From: Alteromonas sp. RKMC-009
GTDB lineage: Bacteria; Pseudomonadota; Gammaproteobacteria; Enterobacterales; Alteromonadaceae
Length of the DNA: 64,000 nt
Reading direction: 5' to 3'
NCBI RefSeq assembly: GCF_003584565.2
Contig: NZ_CP031010.1
Coordinates: 3,596,001-3,660,000 of the forward strand
Position 1 is the stretch's first letter; every line of letters begins with the position of its first letter. Made by a program: the position numbers and the translations under genes. Shown piece by piece: positions 1 to 8,936 of the stretch. The notes under the pieces were generated by a model that saw only the letters and a list, made by a program, of their open reading frames with translations, did not search any database and was not told the DNA's origin.

Positions 1-914
1 AATTGAAAAGCCAGCGCGGGTTGCCACAAGCGCTGAAAGAAGTCCTTGAACGCATCCCCAAAGATGCCCATCCGATGGATGTGTTGCGCACCGGCTGCTC
101 GGTACTGGGCAACCTTGAAATGGAACAGGATTTTTCTGAGCAGGCTGCAGTCACCGACCGCATGCTGGCTTGTTTCCCAAGTATCATTTGTTACTGGTAC
201 CGCTTCAGTCACGATGGCGTACGCATTGATACCGAACTTGATGATGACTCCATCGGCGCTCACTTCTTACACATGCTGCATGGTGAAAAGCCCCGTGAAC
301 TTCACGAACAGGTTATGCATGTTTCCCTGATCCTTTACGCCGAACATGAATTCAACGCTTCCACCTTTACCGCCAGAGTGTGTGCATCCACGTTATCAGA
401 CATGCATTCCTGCATTACCGGTGCAATCGGTTCATTGCGCGGCCCGTTGCACGGCGGTGCAAATGAAGCAGCCATGGAGATGATCGAAGGCTTCACCTCG
501 GCGGACGATGCTGAAGAACAGATGATGGGTAAGCTTGCCCGCAAAGAGAAGATCATGGGCTTCGGTCATGCTATTTACCGTGAATCCGATCCGCGCAACG
601 AAATCATCAAAGGCTGGTCAGAAAAACTGGCTGCAGACGTTGGTGATAAAGTGCTTTATCCGGTGTCTGTGCGCTGTGAAGAAGTGATGTGGCGTGAAAA
701 GAAACTGTTCTGTAATGCCGATTTCTTCCATGCCTCTGCCTATAACTTTATGGGGATCCCGACGAAGTTATTCACACCAATCTTTGTTATGTCCAGACTC
801 ACCGGCTGGGCTGCCCACGTGATGGAGCAACGGGCGGATAACCGCATCATCCGTCCGTCTGCCGAATATACCGGCGAAGAATTACGTCCCGTTACCCCCA
901 TCGAACAACGCTGA
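1..914 (+). CDS. prpC: 2-methylcitrate synthase, 5'-truncated by window edge
   Basis: Condenses propionyl-CoA with oxaloacetate to 2-methylcitrate, the first committed step of the methylcitrate cycle for propionate use. About 303 C-terminal residues are present. The family is about 375-390 residues long, so roughly 75 residues lie before the window. The frame is open to the window edge, and the TTG at position 3 is not a credible start. Citrate-synthase catalytic elements are visible: GPLHGG with the first His, GFGHAIY with the second His, and the Asp in NADFFHA. The C-terminal RADNRIIRPSAEY segment is typical of PrpC. The gene is followed 54 bases later by acnD, which favours methylcitrate over citrate synthase. 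Family certain, start not visible. Confidence 0.95.
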   Translation, partial: LKSQRGLPQALKEVLERIPKDAHPMDVLRTGCSVLGNLEMEQDFSEQAAVTDRMLACFPSIICYWYRFSHDGVRIDTELDDDSIGAHFLHMLHGEKPRELHEQVMHVSLILYAEHEFNASTFTARVCASTLSDMHSCITGAIGSLRGPLHGGANEAAMEMIEGFTSADDAEEQMMGKLARKEKIMGFGHAIYRESDPRNEIIKGWSEKLAADVGDKVLYPVSVRCEEVMWREKKLFCNADFFHASAYNFMGIPTKLFTPIFVMSRLTGWAAHVMEQRADNRIIRPSAEYTGEELRPVTPIEQR

Positions 915-968
915 TGCGCTGCGGGCGGGCCGCCACAGCCCGCCATTGCCTGCCGGAGAAGACCGATT

Positions 969-3560
969 ATGAATATGGACTATCGCAAACCCTTTTTAAA
1001 CACCGGGTTAGATTTTTACGATACCCGTGAAGCTGTAAACAGCATAAAAGCGGGGGCTTATGACAAGCTGCCGTACACGTCCAGAGTGCTGGCGGAAAAC
1101 CTGGTAAGAAAATGCCAACCCGAACACCTCACTGCTTCACTGGAGCAGTTAATTTATCGCAAGCGCGACCTCGACTTTCCCTGGTTCCCCTCCCGCGTGG
1201 TTTGCCACGACATTCTGGGCCAGACCGCATTGGTCGATTTAGCCGGACTGCGGGATGCTATCGCTGAGAAAGGCGGCGATCCGTCTAAAGTGAACCCCGT
1301 CGTACCGACTCAACTGATTGTCGACCATTCACTGGCTGTAGAACATGCAGGCTTTGAAGCGGATGCCTTTGAAAAAAATCGTGAAGTAGAAGACCGCCGT
1401 AACGACGATCGCTTTCACTTTATTAACTGGACCAAAACGGCGTTTAAAAACGTGGATGTGATTGGCCCGGGTAACGGCATCATGCACCAGATCAATCTGG
1501 AAAAAATGTCTCCTGTGATCCACGCCAGAGACGGCGTTGCCTTTCCTGATACCCTGGTCGGTACAGACAGTCACACCCCGCATGTTGACGCACTTGGGGT
1601 GATAGCCGTGGGTGTAGGCGGTCTGGAAGCAGAAAGTGTCATGCTGGGCCGCGCTTCCTATATGCGCCTGCCTGACATTGTCGGCGTAGAATTAACCGGC
1701 AAACCACAGCCCGGTATTACCGCCACCGATATCGTTCTGGCGCTTACTGAATTCCTGCGTAAAGAGCGTGTTGTATCTGCTTATCTTGAATTCTACGGCG
1801 AAGGCGCGTCGGCGCTGACCGTGGGCGACCGCGCAACGATTTCAAACATGACGCCGGAATACGGCGCCACAGCTGCCATGTTTTATATTGATGAGCAAAC
1901 CATCGACTACCTGAAACTGACCGGTCGTGAAGACAAACAGGTTGAACTGGTTGAGTCTTACGCGAAAGCCACCGGCCTTTGGGCTGATGACCTGATGACA
2001 GCGGAATATGAGCGGGTACTGACCTTTGACTTGTCCGGAGTCGGCAGAAATATGGCCGGCCCGTCTAATCCTCATGCAAGACTAGCGACGGCAGACCTGG
2101 CAAGCAAAGGCATTGCCGCTCATGTTGAACAGGAAAATGGCAAAATGCCGGATGGCGCAGTCATTATCGCGGCTATCACTTCGTGTACTAATACCAGCAA
2201 CCCCCGCAATGTTATTGCCGCCGGATTGCTGGCCCGCAATGCCAATGCCAGAGGACTGATCAGAAAGCCCTGGGTAAAAAGCTCGCTGGCGCCGGGCTCT
2301 AAAACAGTAAAGCTTTATCTGGAAGAAGCCGGCCTTTTATCTGAACTGGAACAGTTGGGCTTTGGTGTTGTCGCATTCGCCTGTACCACCTGTAACGGCA
2401 TGAGCGGTGCCCTCGATCCGAAGATTCAGGAAGAAATTATTAAGCGTGATTTATATTCCACTGCTGTCTTGTCAGGAAACCGGAACTTTGACGGCCGCAT
2501 TCACCCCTATGCCAAACAGGCCTTTTTAGCCTCTCCGCCGCTGGTTGTGGCCTATGCCATCGCCGGTACAGTGCGGTTCGATATCGAAAAAGATGTGCTG
2601 GGTACGGACAGTGACGGTAACCCTGTCACGCTGAAAGATATCTGGCCTTCAGATGAAGAAATTGATGCCATTGTCGCCAGTGCGGTTAAGCCAGAGCAGT
2701 TCAGACAAGTGTACGAGCCCATGTTCGATCTGAAAGTCGACTATGGCAAGGATTTGGATCCGCTTTACAAATGGCGTCCGAAGAGCACCTATATTCGCCG
2801 CCCCCCCTACTGGGAAGGTGCGCTGGCAGCAGAGCGTACAATGAAAGGCATGCGTCCCCTTGCCGTGCTGGGCGATAACATTACCACTGACCATTTATCA
2901 CCTTCAAACGCCATACTGGCGTCAAGTGCCGCCGGTGAATATTTGTCGAAAATGGGCGTACCGGAAGAGGATTACAATTCCTACGCCACCCACCGGGGTG
3001 ACCATTTAACCGCCCAGCGGGCTACGTTGGCGAACCCGAAGTTGTTTAATGAAATGGTAACGGAAAACGGTGACGTGGTTCAGGGCTCACTGGCGCGCAT
3101 CGAACCGGAAGGTAAAGTGGTACGCATGTGGGAAGCCATTGAGACCTACATGAACCGCAAGCAGCCTTTGATCATTGTAGCGGGTGCTGATTACGGTCAG
3201 GGATCATCCCGTGACTGGGCAGCAAAAGGCGTCAGGCTTGCTGGTGTGGAAGTGATTGTGGCAGAAGGCTTTGAGCGCATACACCGCACCAATCTGATTG
3301 GTATGGGTGTATTACCGCTGGAATTCCAGCCGGGCACAACACGCAAAACCCTGCATATCGACGGTACTGAAACCTTCGATGTAGAGGGGGATATTTCACC
3401 CGGCGCCACTTTGACGCTAATCATCCATCGCGCCGGCGGCGAAACGGACAAAGCAGAAGTGAAATGCCGTTTAGACACCGCTGAGGAAGTGTCCATTTAT
3501 TCCGCTGGCGGTGTGTTGCAGCGCTTTGCTCAGGATTTCCTAGAATCTGAAAACACCTGA
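969..3560 (+). CDS. acnD: Fe/S-dependent 2-methylcitrate dehydratase AcnD
   Basis: An aconitase-family protein of 863 residues that dehydrates 2-methylcitrate to a 2-methylaconitate isomer; it replaces PrpD in many marine gammaproteobacteria. The three 4Fe-4S cysteines are recognisable in the TSCTNTS motif and in the ACTTCNGMSG motif (two Cys). The swivel domain follows with DNITTDHLSPSN and the GADYGQGSSRDWAAKG motif. Length matches the AcnD family. The ATG at 969 follows a GGAGAAG ribosome-binding sequence. Position between prpC and prpF identifies it as AcnD rather than AcnA. Cytoplasmic; oxygen-sensitive cluster expected from the family. Confidence 0.95.
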   Translation: MNMDYRKPFLNTGLDFYDTREAVNSIKAGAYDKLPYTSRVLAENLVRKCQPEHLTASLEQLIYRKRDLDFPWFPSRVVCHDILGQTALVDLAGLRDAIAEKGGDPSKVNPVVPTQLIVDHSLAVEHAGFEADAFEKNREVEDRRNDDRFHFINWTKTAFKNVDVIGPGNGIMHQINLEKMSPVIHARDGVAFPDTLVGTDSHTPHVDALGVIAVGVGGLEAESVMLGRASYMRLPDIVGVELTGKPQPGITATDIVLALTEFLRKERVVSAYLEFYGEGASALTVGDRATISNMTPEYGATAAMFYIDEQTIDYLKLTGREDKQVELVESYAKATGLWADDLMTAEYERVLTFDLSGVGRNMAGPSNPHARLATADLASKGIAAHVEQENGKMPDGAVIIAAITSCTNTSNPRNVIAAGLLARNANARGLIRKPWVKSSLAPGSKTVKLYLEEAGLLSELEQLGFGVVAFACTTCNGMSGALDPKIQEEIIKRDLYSTAVLSGNRNFDGRIHPYAKQAFLASPPLVVAYAIAGTVRFDIEKDVLGTDSDGNPVTLKDIWPSDEEIDAIVASAVKPEQFRQVYEPMFDLKVDYGKDLDPLYKWRPKSTYIRRPPYWEGALAAERTMKGMRPLAVLGDNITTDHLSPSNAILASSAAGEYLSKMGVPEEDYNSYATHRGDHLTAQRATLANPKLFNEMVTENGDVVQGSLARIEPEGKVVRMWEAIETYMNRKQPLIIVAGADYGQGSSRDWAAKGVRLAGVEVIVAEGFERIHRTNLIGMGVLPLEFQPGTTRKTLHIDGTETFDVEGDISPGATLTLIIHRAGGETDKAEVKCRLDTAEEVSIYSAGGVLQRFAQDFLESENT

Positions 3561-3570
3561 CCAGAGTGGT

Positions 3571-3600
3571 TCAGACTGGCCTGCGTGCCAGCCAGTCTGA
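3571..3600. repeat. perfect 10-bp inverted repeat between acnD and prpF
   Basis: TCAGACTGGC (3571-3580) and GCCAGTCTGA (3591-3600) pair perfectly around a 10-base loop. No T-run follows, so this is not a standard terminator. It may stabilise the acnD 3' end or partly uncouple prpF. The right arm recurs at 5509-5518, at the end of the last gene of this cluster. Confidence 0.6.
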
Positions 3601-3636
3601 CAAACACCCCGCATCATCTAACAAGAGAAAAGAGCC

Positions 3637-4821
3637 ATGACTTTCGCCCCACAAATTAAAATTCCGGCAACCTACATTCGCGGCGGTACCAGCAAAGGCG
3701 TGTTTTTCAAACTCACCGATTTGCCCGAAGCCGCACAGCAACCCGGCCCGGTAAGAGACGCGTTATTGCTGCGGGTCATTGGCAGCCCGGACCCGTACGG
3801 TAAACAAACGGACGGCATGGGCGGTGCAACGTCAAGTACCAGCAAGACCGTTATTCTGTCGAAAAGTGAACGGGAAGGATTTGATGTGGACTACCTGTTC
3901 GGACAAGTGGCTATTGATAAGCCTTTTGTAGACTGGTCAGGAAATTGCGGCAACCTCACCGCCGCGGTGGGCGCATTTGCCATCAGCAACGGGTTGGTTG
4001 ATAAGGACTCAATACCACAAAATGGTATCGTCACCGTGAAAATCTGGCAGGTGAATATTGGTAAAGCCATCATTGCCAAAGTGCCCGTGACCAACGGTGA
4101 GGTACAGGAAACCGGTGACTTTGAACTGGATGGCGTTACCTTTCCGGCGGCAGAAGTAGAAATCGCTTTTGTGGACCCTGCGGATGATGATGGCGCGATG
4201 TTTCCCACCGGTAATGTGGTTGATGATCTCCACGTCCCGGGTGTTGGCACGCTCAGAGCAACGATGATCAATGCCGGTATTCCCACCATTTTCATTGATG
4301 CAGAAAGTTGCGGCTACAGCGGCACAGAGTTACAGGATGCCATTAACAGTGATGAAAAAGCGCTGGCAATGTTCGAAACTATCCGGGCTCACGGCGCAAT
4401 GAAAATGGGCCTCATCGGTCATATTGATGAAGCGGCCACGCGCCAGCACACGCCGAAAGTCGCGTTTGTCAGCCCGCCTGCAGATTACACGGCATCCAGC
4501 GGGAAGCACATAGCGAAGCAGGATATTGACCTGAATGTCCGGGCCTTATCCATGGGTAAGTTACATCATGCCATGATGGGTACTGCTGCTGTGTCCATTG
4601 CTACTGCCGCCTGTATCCCCGGCACACTGGTGAATGAAGCTGCCGGTGGCGGGGAACGTAGTCAGGTGGTATTCGGCCATCCCTCCGGCACACTGAAAGT
4701 CGGCGCACAGGCTGAATATCATCACGCCCAGTGGCAGGTAAAAAAGGTAATAATGAGCCGCAGCGCAAGGGTACTGATGGAAGGATGGGTGCGGGTTCCC
4801 GCTGACGTTCTGACACCCTGA
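3637..4821 (+). CDS. prpF: 2-methylaconitate cis-trans isomerase PrpF
   Basis: PrpF isomerises the 2-methylaconitate made by AcnD so that ordinary aconitase can hydrate it to 2-methylisocitrate. The 394-residue length matches the family. The N-terminus carries the IRGGTSKGVFF motif, and a CGNLTAAVG segment sits near residue 110, as in the diaminopimelate-epimerase fold used by PrpF. It lies downstream of acnD in the same direction with a 76-base gap that contains a hairpin. AcnD and PrpF work as a pair, so this is part of one propionate catabolic operon. Confidence 0.93.
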   Translation: MTFAPQIKIPATYIRGGTSKGVFFKLTDLPEAAQQPGPVRDALLLRVIGSPDPYGKQTDGMGGATSSTSKTVILSKSEREGFDVDYLFGQVAIDKPFVDWSGNCGNLTAAVGAFAISNGLVDKDSIPQNGIVTVKIWQVNIGKAIIAKVPVTNGEVQETGDFELDGVTFPAAEVEIAFVDPADDDGAMFPTGNVVDDLHVPGVGTLRATMINAGIPTIFIDAESCGYSGTELQDAINSDEKALAMFETIRAHGAMKMGLIGHIDEAATRQHTPKVAFVSPPADYTASSGKHIAKQDIDLNVRALSMGKLHHAMMGTAAVSIATAACIPGTLVNEAAGGGERSQVVFGHPSGTLKVGAQAEYHHAQWQVKKVIMSRSARVLMEGWVRVPADVLTP

Positions 4822-4894
4822 AGGCAGTTTAAAAACCTGAGTGCCAAAAAACCGGCGAAAAAACAGGCACACTATTTGTAATAGGGACTTCAAA

Positions 4895-4914
4895 GGACGC
4901 CGTTCAGAGCGTCC
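4895..4914. repeat. short hairpin downstream of prpF
   Basis: GGACGC (4895-4900) and GCGTCC (4909-4914) form a 6-bp stem with an 8-base loop in the 127-base gap after prpF. The bases that follow are GTTGTC, not a T-run, so termination is doubtful. It may only reduce read-through into the next gene. Confidence 0.3.
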
Positions 4915-4948
4915 GTTGTCAATAACACATTGAAGGTAAGAGGTCCTT

Positions 4949-5509
4949 ATGCAGGCATTACTCGTTGAAGATGATTACGTATCATCAGCTGCACTGTTTA
5001 CCGCACGCAAGTATGCATTAGCCGGTCATTTACGCCGCCACAATGGCGCAACCTTTATCCACCACCCGCGGGAACTGGCGGTGCTGTTAAGTAAGCTGCC
5101 CCATAACCGGGAAATGCTGGCTGCGGCCTGGCTGACACGCTCCATGCAGGACGACTACGCAGACAGTGATGAAGTTGAGATGTGTTTTGGTCAGAAGGTT
5201 GCGGACATGGTATCTGCCATGCGCAGTTTCAATTTGCCGGACAGCGGCGCGCCCGAAACCCTGGCACAAACGAATTTCCCGGCGATTCAGGCCGCTCCTG
5301 CCCTTTTACAAACTATGGCACTCGCTGACATGTTTGTGCTGGCACAAACGGTTACCGAGTTTGAATCCGGCATGTTGCCCGGGTTTAGCCAGTGGCTTGC
5401 CCGGCATTTACCACTATTTCCGCAAGCCAGTAGCGCATTAATACAAATGGTAGAACGATGGCTGGTTAACCAGCCTGCCTCTCCGGTTGCATTGCATCAG
5501 GTGAGTTAG
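4949..5509 (+). CDS. degenerate SpoT/MESH1-like HD-domain protein
   Basis: A 186-residue cytoplasmic protein. Its first 130 residues follow the pattern of the (p)ppGpp hydrolase HD domain of SpoT/RelA/MESH1: an N-terminal helix (ALFTARKYALAGHLRRHNG), FIHHP at 36-40 matching PYI-HP, an AAAWL segment, and FGQKVADMV matching FG-xVA-lV. MALAD at 123-127 matches the KLAD metal-ligand motif, with Asp127 kept. However, the defining His-Asp pair is Thr63-Arg64 here, and the first metal His is also absent, so hydrolase activity is unlikely. The gene is 127 bases after prpF on the same strand and may be read from the prp operon. Identification as HD-like comes from eye alignment only. A sensor, scaffold or ppGpp-binding role is possible but not shown. 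Confidence 0.6.
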   Translation: MQALLVEDDYVSSAALFTARKYALAGHLRRHNGATFIHHPRELAVLLSKLPHNREMLAAAWLTRSMQDDYADSDEVEMCFGQKVADMVSAMRSFNLPDSGAPETLAQTNFPAIQAAPALLQTMALADMFVLAQTVTEFESGMLPGFSQWLARHLPLFPQASSALIQMVERWLVNQPASPVALHQVS

Positions 5510-5548
5510 CCAGTCTGAACAGCACATCACCTGGCAACCTATTGATTT

Positions 5549-5585
5549 CCTGTATATAACTTGTATTACAGGACATTTGTCCTGT
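5549..5585. promoter_or_regulatory. nested dyad, candidate operator upstream of the M1 peptidase
   Basis: ACAGGACA (5568-5575), TT, TGTCCTGT (5578-5585) is a perfect 8-bp inverted repeat with a 2-base centre. An additional CCTGTA (5549-5554) mirrors TACAGG (5567-5572). This gives three CCTGT-type half-sites in 37 bases of an intergenic region, the layout expected of a dimeric repressor or activator site. The cognate regulator is unknown. The spacing does not fit the 16-bp LexA box. Confidence 0.4.
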
Positions 5586-5602
5586 TCTGTTTGTACCTTT
5601 CG

Positions 5603-5638
5603 GGATATCTGTGAAGAATGGAAACCACACAGATATCC
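5603..5638 (+). promoter_or_regulatory. 11-bp hairpin in the 5' leader of the M1 peptidase gene
   Basis: GGATATCTGTG (5603-5613) pairs perfectly with CACAGATATCC (5628-5638) around a 14-base loop. It ends 11 bases before the chosen ATG at 5650. It is not followed by a T-run, so it is not a terminator. It could affect translation initiation or mRNA stability, or be a protein-binding dyad. Confidence 0.4.
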
Positions 5639-5649
5639 GGACAAGAACA

Positions 5650-7362
5650 ATGAAAAAACATGCCCTTGCTATAGCAATGACAGCCGCTCTGCTGAGTGGT
5701 TGTGCTGCAACTTCCTCTTCTCAAAACAATACTGAATCAACACCTTACACGTTAAAAAGCGGCGGTGAGATCGCCCCGTATCAAAAGGGATTGTCGGTTA
5801 GCCACGCCAGACTCAATTTTTCCTTCGACTTTACGAACGAAGTGTTATTTGGTGATACCACACTCACGCTTAACTCAGACAACCCGCAAACACATCTTTC
5901 TGTGGATTTAGATACCCGCTTCACCATCACTTCGGTGTGGTTAAATGGAAAACCACTTACCACAGACGCATACCGTAACGAACAAGGTGAGCTGATCGTT
6001 GAAAATAGTACGGTTATCACCTATCCCGCGACGCTGCGGATTGTGTATCAGGGACATCCCCGTACACCGGTACGGGCCCCCTGGGACGGCGGCGTCATGT
6101 GGGAACAAACACCTGATGGCGAACCATGGTTAGCGACAGCGGTACAGGGTGAAGGCTGTGATCTGTTCTGGCCTTGTATTGATCAGCCATTTGGTGAACC
6201 GGCTACAGCAGATATTTTCATTACCGTGCCCGACAATCTCGTTGCTGCAGCCAATGGCGTGCTGACAGACACAACAGAGAACGGTGACAGTAAAACCTGG
6301 CACTGGCATACCAGGTCGATGCATAACACCTACGGTATCGCACTGAATATCGCTCCCTACGAAATACTCGAAGACAATTTCACCAGTATCTATGGCAATA
6401 CTATTCCGCTGGTGTATTACCACTTAAAAGGCAACGACGATAAAGCGCGGGCATTATTTAATGAGCTTCCCGGCATGATCACGTTCTTCGAACGGATGAT
6501 TGGTCCCTATCCGTTTGCAGATGAAAAGGCCGGCATTGTGCAAACCCCTCATCTTGGCATGGAGCACCAGACCATTAACGCTTATGGTAATGACTACAAA
6601 AAAGATGAAACCGGCTACGATTGGTTAATGCAGCACGAGTTTTCTCACGAATGGTTCGGCAACCAGCTCACCAATGACAACTGGGATCACATGTGGCTGC
6701 ACGAAGGGTTAGGTTCATACATGCAACCTCTGTATGCCCAATACCTCAATGGTGACCTGTCTTATTTTGCGCTGCTGAACAACCAGCGTAAAGGCCTCAT
6801 TAATGAGTACCCCATCGTAAACAACAAACTGATGTCGGAAGAAGACGTTTATGAAAGCGGGCCCGCCGGCGACATTTACGCGAAAGGCTCACTGATTATG
6901 CATACACTGCGTTATCTGATTGGTGACGAGGCTTTTTTCAGGGCAGTTACCACCACAGTATATGGCCGTCCTGATCCTGCTCCGGGGAACTTCAAGCCGG
7001 TATTTGCAGATACACAGACCTTCATCGACAATATCAATGCGGCAACTGACACCAATATGGACTGGTTCTTTGATGTTTATTTATATCACGCCCCGCTTCC
7101 TGAGCTGATCACTACCCGCGACGACAACGGCGTCACCTTTACGTGGAAGACTGAAAATGACTTACCGTTTCCTATGCCTCTCGACGTCAGCATCGACGGA
7201 AAAGTGATAACTATCGATATGGTAAAGACCCGTCGTGTACCGGCGCATCCGAAAGATACCGTTATTGCCGATCCACACAGTAAAGTGCTGCGTTACGAAC
7301 AACGCTATGAAGATTTTAAAGCGTGGAAAGCAGAGCAGGCAGAAAAAGAGGAAACGAAATAG
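5650..7362 (+). CDS. M1-family zinc metallopeptidase, lipoprotein
   Basis: A secreted aminopeptidase-type enzyme expected to trim peptides from their N-terminus. The gluzincin motif HEFSHEWFG, with the third zinc ligand Glu in WLHEGLGSY, is intact. The upstream GMEHQ corresponds to the GxMEN exopeptidase motif. The N-terminus from the ATG at 5650 is a lipoprotein signal (MKKHALAI... LLSGCAAT), giving Cys18 as the lipidated residue, so the protein is membrane-anchored in the periplasm or outer membrane. A GTG at 5611 would add 13 residues ahead of the signal peptide and falls inside a hairpin, so 5650 is preferred. Length is about 570 residues, shorter than PepN (about 870), as in the smaller M1 clades. 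It converges on ydbT with only 8 bases between stop codons. Confidence 0.9.
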   Translation: MKKHALAIAMTAALLSGCAATSSSQNNTESTPYTLKSGGEIAPYQKGLSVSHARLNFSFDFTNEVLFGDTTLTLNSDNPQTHLSVDLDTRFTITSVWLNGKPLTTDAYRNEQGELIVENSTVITYPATLRIVYQGHPRTPVRAPWDGGVMWEQTPDGEPWLATAVQGEGCDLFWPCIDQPFGEPATADIFITVPDNLVAAANGVLTDTTENGDSKTWHWHTRSMHNTYGIALNIAPYEILEDNFTSIYGNTIPLVYYHLKGNDDKARALFNELPGMITFFERMIGPYPFADEKAGIVQTPHLGMEHQTINAYGNDYKKDETGYDWLMQHEFSHEWFGNQLTNDNWDHMWLHEGLGSYMQPLYAQYLNGDLSYFALLNNQRKGLINEYPIVNNKLMSEEDVYESGPAGDIYAKGSLIMHTLRYLIGDEAFFRAVTTTVYGRPDPAPGNFKPVFADTQTFIDNINAATDTNMDWFFDVYLYHAPLPELITTRDDNGVTFTWKTENDLPFPMPLDVSIDGKVITIDMVKTRRVPAHPKDTVIADPHSKVLRYEQRYEDFKAWKAEQAEKEETK

Positions 7363-7370
7363 AGCTGGTG

Positions 7371-8936
7371 CTACATCCAGGAGCGGCGGCCTGATTCGGC
7401 ATGCCACAGCGCTTTGTCAGCCAGCGCTGTGGCAACCGCATAAGGAATGTATGGTATGGTGATACTGCCGCTTGCCAGAATAAAGTGCACATTGGCCAGC
7501 CCTCTGCGCTGCATCAGCACACTCTGAGTCAGTGCCACCTGCTGAACCTTAAAAAGTGCAAAACTGTAGCGGTCAATCCCTGCCATACCTTTTCTGATAT
7601 AACAGTAAGTATCATCGCAGGCGAATCCCCATCGCCGCCAGCGCAAATAAATACCTGCACAGGCGAGCATAAAAGCCGGAATGGTGATAAGGAAAATGTG
7701 CCAGCCTTCACGGGCATAGCCCATTGCCGACACCAGCGCACAGGCAGGCAGAGCCAGCGTCAGGATCCAGCGACTGATAAAGCGGGTGCTGATCCTGCTA
7801 TAGCCTGTTTGATACACCTTGTTATCCGGCATTGCATCTGTAGCCAGAGCCTGTGCCTCAGCAAGGGTGACGGACGGCACCAGCATCTTATGAGTCGCAT
7901 GTAATTCCTGCTCCTGTTTGTCACCGGTCTTATTCTGCTCAAAAAAGAAATTGGCACGCTTGAGCAGATAATCCAGCCAGTCCTGCCTGACAGAAATCAT
8001 TTGTATACGGGACTCACGCATACTGACTTCCTGCAAACTGAACAGTCCTGAACGACGGATATACCGGTCCGATGTGCGGGTGAGCGTGTAGTTATAATAC
8101 GTGATCACCGACCCCGCTACCGACACCATGGCCATCACACTGAGGATCAGCAGCATGGTGGAAATGACATATAAACCTACCTGCCACCAGAGTACTTGCT
8201 GATCAGCGAAGAGTGCATCCATGGATAACCCGAGATCATCCACAAAGTCGTAAACAAAACCGGATATCTCGTCATAAAAAGGCGTCAGTGCACCAAGCAG
8301 GATCCACACCCTGTTATTGGTCAGTCCGTGAATGATGAGATCGGAAAGGCTGCGGCGGTTGATCACCTTCTCATCATCCGCTAGTGATGACGTCGCGGTG
8401 TCAACTGCCTCTGGCGTCTTATCCTCTGTGGTCCCGGCCTGATGCTGTCTGCCGGAGATCAACACCGCCTGACGGAGCTGCTGCGCATAATCCCGTTCTA
8501 CGGCAACAATTTTAGCTTCCTCTCCGGATGAACCTGCTGTATCCAGCACCACCACGGTGTAATGGGTAAGCCTGTAGTAAAAAGGTTGTTCAATTTTTAC
8601 ATTCTGAATGCGCCAGAACGGCAGATTAATATTGCGACGCCTGAATAGTCCGCTACGTATTTCAATGTGTTCGTTGCGGATGCGGTACTGATAAAACCAG
8701 TAACTCACAACGCCACTGACAATCGTTGCCAGAAAGATGGCCACCATGACGGGTATAAACCAGAACGACTGCTGATAGTCAAAGCTGCTGGCAGACCAGG
8801 CAAGTACAGAAAGCACCACAATAAACTGGCGGATAAAACTGAGAACATTGGAGACAATGAAATAGATCACCGCTACCGGTGCCAGTCTGCGCCAGTTAAC
8901 GCCGGTGGAGACAGCGGCTTCCTGTTGTGACAGCAT
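7371..8936 (-). CDS. PH-domain (bPH2/YdbT-type) membrane protein
   Basis: A 521-residue integral membrane protein with pairs of hydrophobic helices near residues 15-75, in the middle (about 205-285), and around 395-430. Each pair is followed by a bacterial PH-like (YdbS/YdbT, DUF304) module containing patterns such as IEIRSGLFRRR, SGLFSLQEVSMRESRIQMI and YCYIRKGMAGIDRYSFALFKVQQV. Its ATG at 8936 overlaps the last base of the ydbS-like gene. These pairs are widespread and of unknown biochemical role; they have been linked by family context to envelope processes. Function is not assigned here. Confidence 0.8.
   Translation of the reverse strand: MLSQQEAAVSTGVNWRRLAPVAVIYFIVSNVLSFIRQFIVVLSVLAWSASSFDYQQSFWFIPVMVAIFLATIVSGVVSYWFYQYRIRNEHIEIRSGLFRRRNINLPFWRIQNVKIEQPFYYRLTHYTVVVLDTAGSSGEEAKIVAVERDYAQQLRQAVLISGRQHQAGTTEDKTPEAVDTATSSLADDEKVINRRSLSDLIIHGLTNNRVWILLGALTPFYDEISGFVYDFVDDLGLSMDALFADQQVLWWQVGLYVISTMLLILSVMAMVSVAGSVITYYNYTLTRTSDRYIRRSGLFSLQEVSMRESRIQMISVRQDWLDYLLKRANFFFEQNKTGDKQEQELHATHKMLVPSVTLAEAQALATDAMPDNKVYQTGYSRISTRFISRWILTLALPACALVSAMGYAREGWHIFLITIPAFMLACAGIYLRWRRWGFACDDTYCYIRKGMAGIDRYSFALFKVQQVALTQSVLMQRRGLANVHFILASGSITIPYIPYAVATALADKALWHAESGRRSWM

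Noticed and set aside
5550..5571. LexA-like box CTGTATATAACTTGTATTACAG
   Set aside because: Has CTG and CAG ends but 16 bases between them; a gammaproteobacterial LexA box has 10.
7401..7904. 167-residue plus-strand frame opposite the ydbT-like gene
   Set aside because: Low-complexity antisense shadow; the minus-strand frame has coherent membrane and PH-domain pattern.
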